Shown: piece by piece, positions 62,133 through 64,000 of the stretch
How positions within the stretch are numbered: position 1 is the first letter of the stretch
Layout of the letters: each line of letters starts with the position of its first letter
Assembly: GCA_025934695.1 (NCBI GenBank)
Contig: JAICWS010000001.1
Span: 525,301 to 589,300, forward strand
From: Alphaproteobacteria bacterium
Lineage (GTDB): Bacteria; Pseudomonadota; Alphaproteobacteria; Micavibrionales; UBA2020
Direction of reading: 5' to 3'
Length of the DNA stretch: 64,000 bases
Translations under genes and position numbers: made by a program
The notes under the pieces: generated by a model
The model's input: only the letters and a program-made list of their open reading frames with translations
Told to the model about the DNA's origin: nothing
Database searches by the model: none

Positions 62133-64000
62133 ATGACGAACATAAGTCCCGCGCGTCGGCCCGACAAAAACGAACGGTATACCCTTTTCGGGGTACCGCA
62201 GGGGTACGATTCTGTCTTTTTGGCGAAACTGGCGAAGGAAGGCGGCGCGCCGGTGCTGCATGTTGCGTCCGACGACCTCCGTTTCGAAGAGATTTGCGAA
62301 GGCCTGCAGTTTTTCGGTCCCGATGTGCAACTGCTGCGCTTCCCGGCCTGGGACTGCCTGCCCTATGACCGCATTTCGCCGACCGCCGAGGTCGTGGGCG
62401 AGCGGCTGAAGACGCTATCCTGCCTGCTCCATCGCCAGGACGAGAAGCCGCTTATTGTCCTGACAACCGTCGCCGCGCTGACGCAGCGCCTGCCGCCGCG
62501 CGAGGTCCTGAAGAACTCCGTCTTCCATGCCGAAACGGGCGGCACGCTTGACATGCCGCGGCTGCAGGAATTTCTGGTGGCCAACGGCTATAACCGCACC
62601 GAAACCGTGCGGGAGGCTGGCGAATATGCCTTCCGCGGCGGGTTGATCGATATTTTTCCGTCCGGATCGCCGGAACCCCTGCGCATCGACACCTTCGGCG
62701 ACGAGATCGAGAATATCCGCGCCTTCGATGCCCTGAGCCAGCGCACGACCGAGGACCGCAATGACCTGTCGCTCTATCCGGTGTCCGAAGTCCTGCTGAC
62801 GCCGGACGTGATCGCGCATTTCCGCGCCAAATACCGCGAGCAGTTCGGCGCGGTGCGCGAGGAAGATGCGCTTTACGCCTCGGTCAGTGAAGGCCGCAAA
62901 TATGCCGGCATGGAACACTGGCTGCCGCTTTATTACGACCATCTCGACACGCTGTTCGATTACCTGCCCGGCGCAACCGTCACGCTCGATTACCAGACCG
63001 AACAAGCGCGCGTCGAGCGCGTGAAGCAGGTGGACGACTTGTACCAGGCGCGGCGCTCCATCCTCGAAGCCGAGCAGATGAAGACGGGCAAGAAAAAGGA
63101 CGGCATCGAGGCGCCCGCCTATCGCCCCGTCCCGCTCGACATGCTGTACCTGCCGCAGGTGGAATGGCACGAACGCCTGTCGACCCATGCGGTCATGGAC
63201 CTGTCGCCTTTCGCGGCGCCGCCCGGGCAAAAAGACGCGGGCGGACGCAAGGGCCGCGACTTTGGCGATATCCGCGCGCAAACGCCGACCGAACTTTACG
63301 CGGCCATCAAGGAACATATCGACAACCTGACACGCAACGGCAAGAAAATCATCCTCGCCGCCTATAGCAACGGCGCCCGCGACCGCCTGAAATCCATTCT
63401 CGAGGAACAGGGCCTCGCCATCGGCGAGCACTGGAAGGACAAGGTCTCTGCCGCAGTCGTGGGCATCGAGCACGGGTTCGAAACCGGCCATCTCGCCGTG
63501 CTAACCGAGCAGGACATGCTGGGCGACCGCCTGTCGCGCATCACGAAGAAGAAAAAGAAAAGCGACGCTTTCATGTTCGAGATCAGCCAGCTTCATGAGG
63601 GCGACTATGTCGTCCATGAAGACCATGGCATCGGGCAGTTCGAACGCCTCGAAACCGTGGTCGTCGATAGCGTGCCGCACGACTGCCTGAAGCTGATCTA
63701 TGCGGGCGGCGACAAGCTGTTCGTTCCCGTTGAAAACCTCGACGTGCTGTCGCGCTACGGCTCGGCGGAAACGGGCGCCATCCTCGACAGGCTCGGCGGC
63801 TCCGCCTGGCGGGCGCGCAAGGCACGCGTTAAACGCGACCTGCTGGCGCTCGCCAACGAGCTCTTGAAAGTCGCCGCCGCCCGCGTGCTGCGCCATACCG
63901 AGCCCATCCATGTTCCGGACGTGACTTACGATAAATTCGCTGCGGGCTTTCCCTATCCCGAAACCGAAGACCAGGCCAAGGCCATCGGCGACGTGCTGGA
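62133..64000 (+). CDS. mfd: Transcription-repair coupling factor Mfd (5' part, runs off window)
   Basis: The first ~622 codons of Mfd, the translocase that displaces stalled RNA polymerase and recruits UvrA. Visible are the UvrB-homology domain (FPAWDCLPYDRISPTAEVVGER, GEYAFRGGLIDIFPSG, IDTFGDEIENIRAFD), the D3 region and the RNA-polymerase-interacting domain (LHEGDYVVHEDHGIGQFERLE, KLFVPVENLDVLSRYG). The sequence stops where the helicase domain begins (FPYPETEDQAKAI). The start at 62133 is the first ATG in frame with the UvrB-like part; a palindromic repeat ends 20 bp upstream. No frameshift is seen. Confidence 0.96.
   Translation, partial: MTNISPARRPDKNERYTLFGVPQGYDSVFLAKLAKEGGAPVLHVASDDLRFEEICEGLQFFGPDVQLLRFPAWDCLPYDRISPTAEVVGERLKTLSCLLHRQDEKPLIVLTTVAALTQRLPPREVLKNSVFHAETGGTLDMPRLQEFLVANGYNRTETVREAGEYAFRGGLIDIFPSGSPEPLRIDTFGDEIENIRAFDALSQRTTEDRNDLSLYPVSEVLLTPDVIAHFRAKYREQFGAVREEDALYASVSEGRKYAGMEHWLPLYYDHLDTLFDYLPGATVTLDYQTEQARVERVKQVDDLYQARRSILEAEQMKTGKKKDGIEAPAYRPVPLDMLYLPQVEWHERLSTHAVMDLSPFAAPPGQKDAGGRKGRDFGDIRAQTPTELYAAIKEHIDNLTRNGKKIILAAYSNGARDRLKSILEEQGLAIGEHWKDKVSAAVVGIEHGFETGHLAVLTEQDMLGDRLSRITKKKKKSDAFMFEISQLHEGDYVVHEDHGIGQFERLETVVVDSVPHDCLKLIYAGGDKLFVPVENLDVLSRYGSAETGAILDRLGGSAWRARKARVKRDLLALANELLKVAAARVLRHTEPIHVPDVTYDKFAAGFPYPETEDQAKAIGDVL

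Overview
The window is a dense, GC-rich bacterial chromosome segment of alphaproteobacterial type. The evidence is gene order: tolR-tolQ-ybgC and ruvB-ruvA-ruvC-yebC on one side, recG-sdhE-mfd on the other, plus alphaproteobacterial-style hypothetical proteins. It carries many lineage-specific secreted and membrane proteins of the kind seen in free-living or predatory Micavibrio/Rhodospirillales-like lineages, but I cannot fix the genus.

Layout. 1-6914: a minus-strand block with the Tol envelope genes, an M48 metalloprotease, the RuvABC Holliday-junction machinery and YebC, broken up by palindromic intergenic elements. Two near-identical ~205 bp copies in opposite orientation bracket ruvC-ruvA. 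7093-9242: a response regulator, a conserved partner and a membrane protein. 9255-17772: two paralogous secreted coiled-coil proteins (632 and 1396 aa), a Gly-rich membrane protein and a membrane-anchored alpha/beta hydrolase whose nucleophile is Asp. 17860-20746: a 26-residue membrane peptide, prfB with its programmed +1 frameshift, a Cys-less DJ-1-like protein and two small unknowns. 21079-23369: secreted repeat protein, ECF sigma factor, putative anti-sigma factor and Spy/CpxP-like protein. 23469-29004: a 1285-aa RTX protein, tRNA-Gly(CCC) and a tandem pair of 210-aa paralogs. 29407-34348: OmpA-family lipoprotein, apaG, trkH, a lipoprotein, hslO and recX. 34506-43633: a PAS histidine kinase, a patatin, an RNA helicase and a fusion of a trehalase (GH37) domain to a zeta-toxin-like kinase. 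43783-53421: small secreted proteins, a Sel1 protein behind a Fur-box-like promoter, aspartate aminotransferase, an AmgK-like kinase, a structured RNA leader before an unusual ATP-grasp protein, and an aspartoacylase-family hydrolase. 53511-64000: a 1275-aa protein with a candidate Cys-His-Asp site, a peroxiredoxin, recG, two membrane proteins, sdhE and the 5' part of mfd.

Three ideas tie the window together: DNA repair and recombination (ruvABC, recX, recG, mfd), envelope and extracellular biology, and a rich set of modular palindromic repeats in intergenic DNA. The strongest candidates for undescribed biology are the trehalase/zeta-kinase fusion, the nested repeat family around ruvAC, the 1275-aa protein and the structured leader at about 48615-48790.
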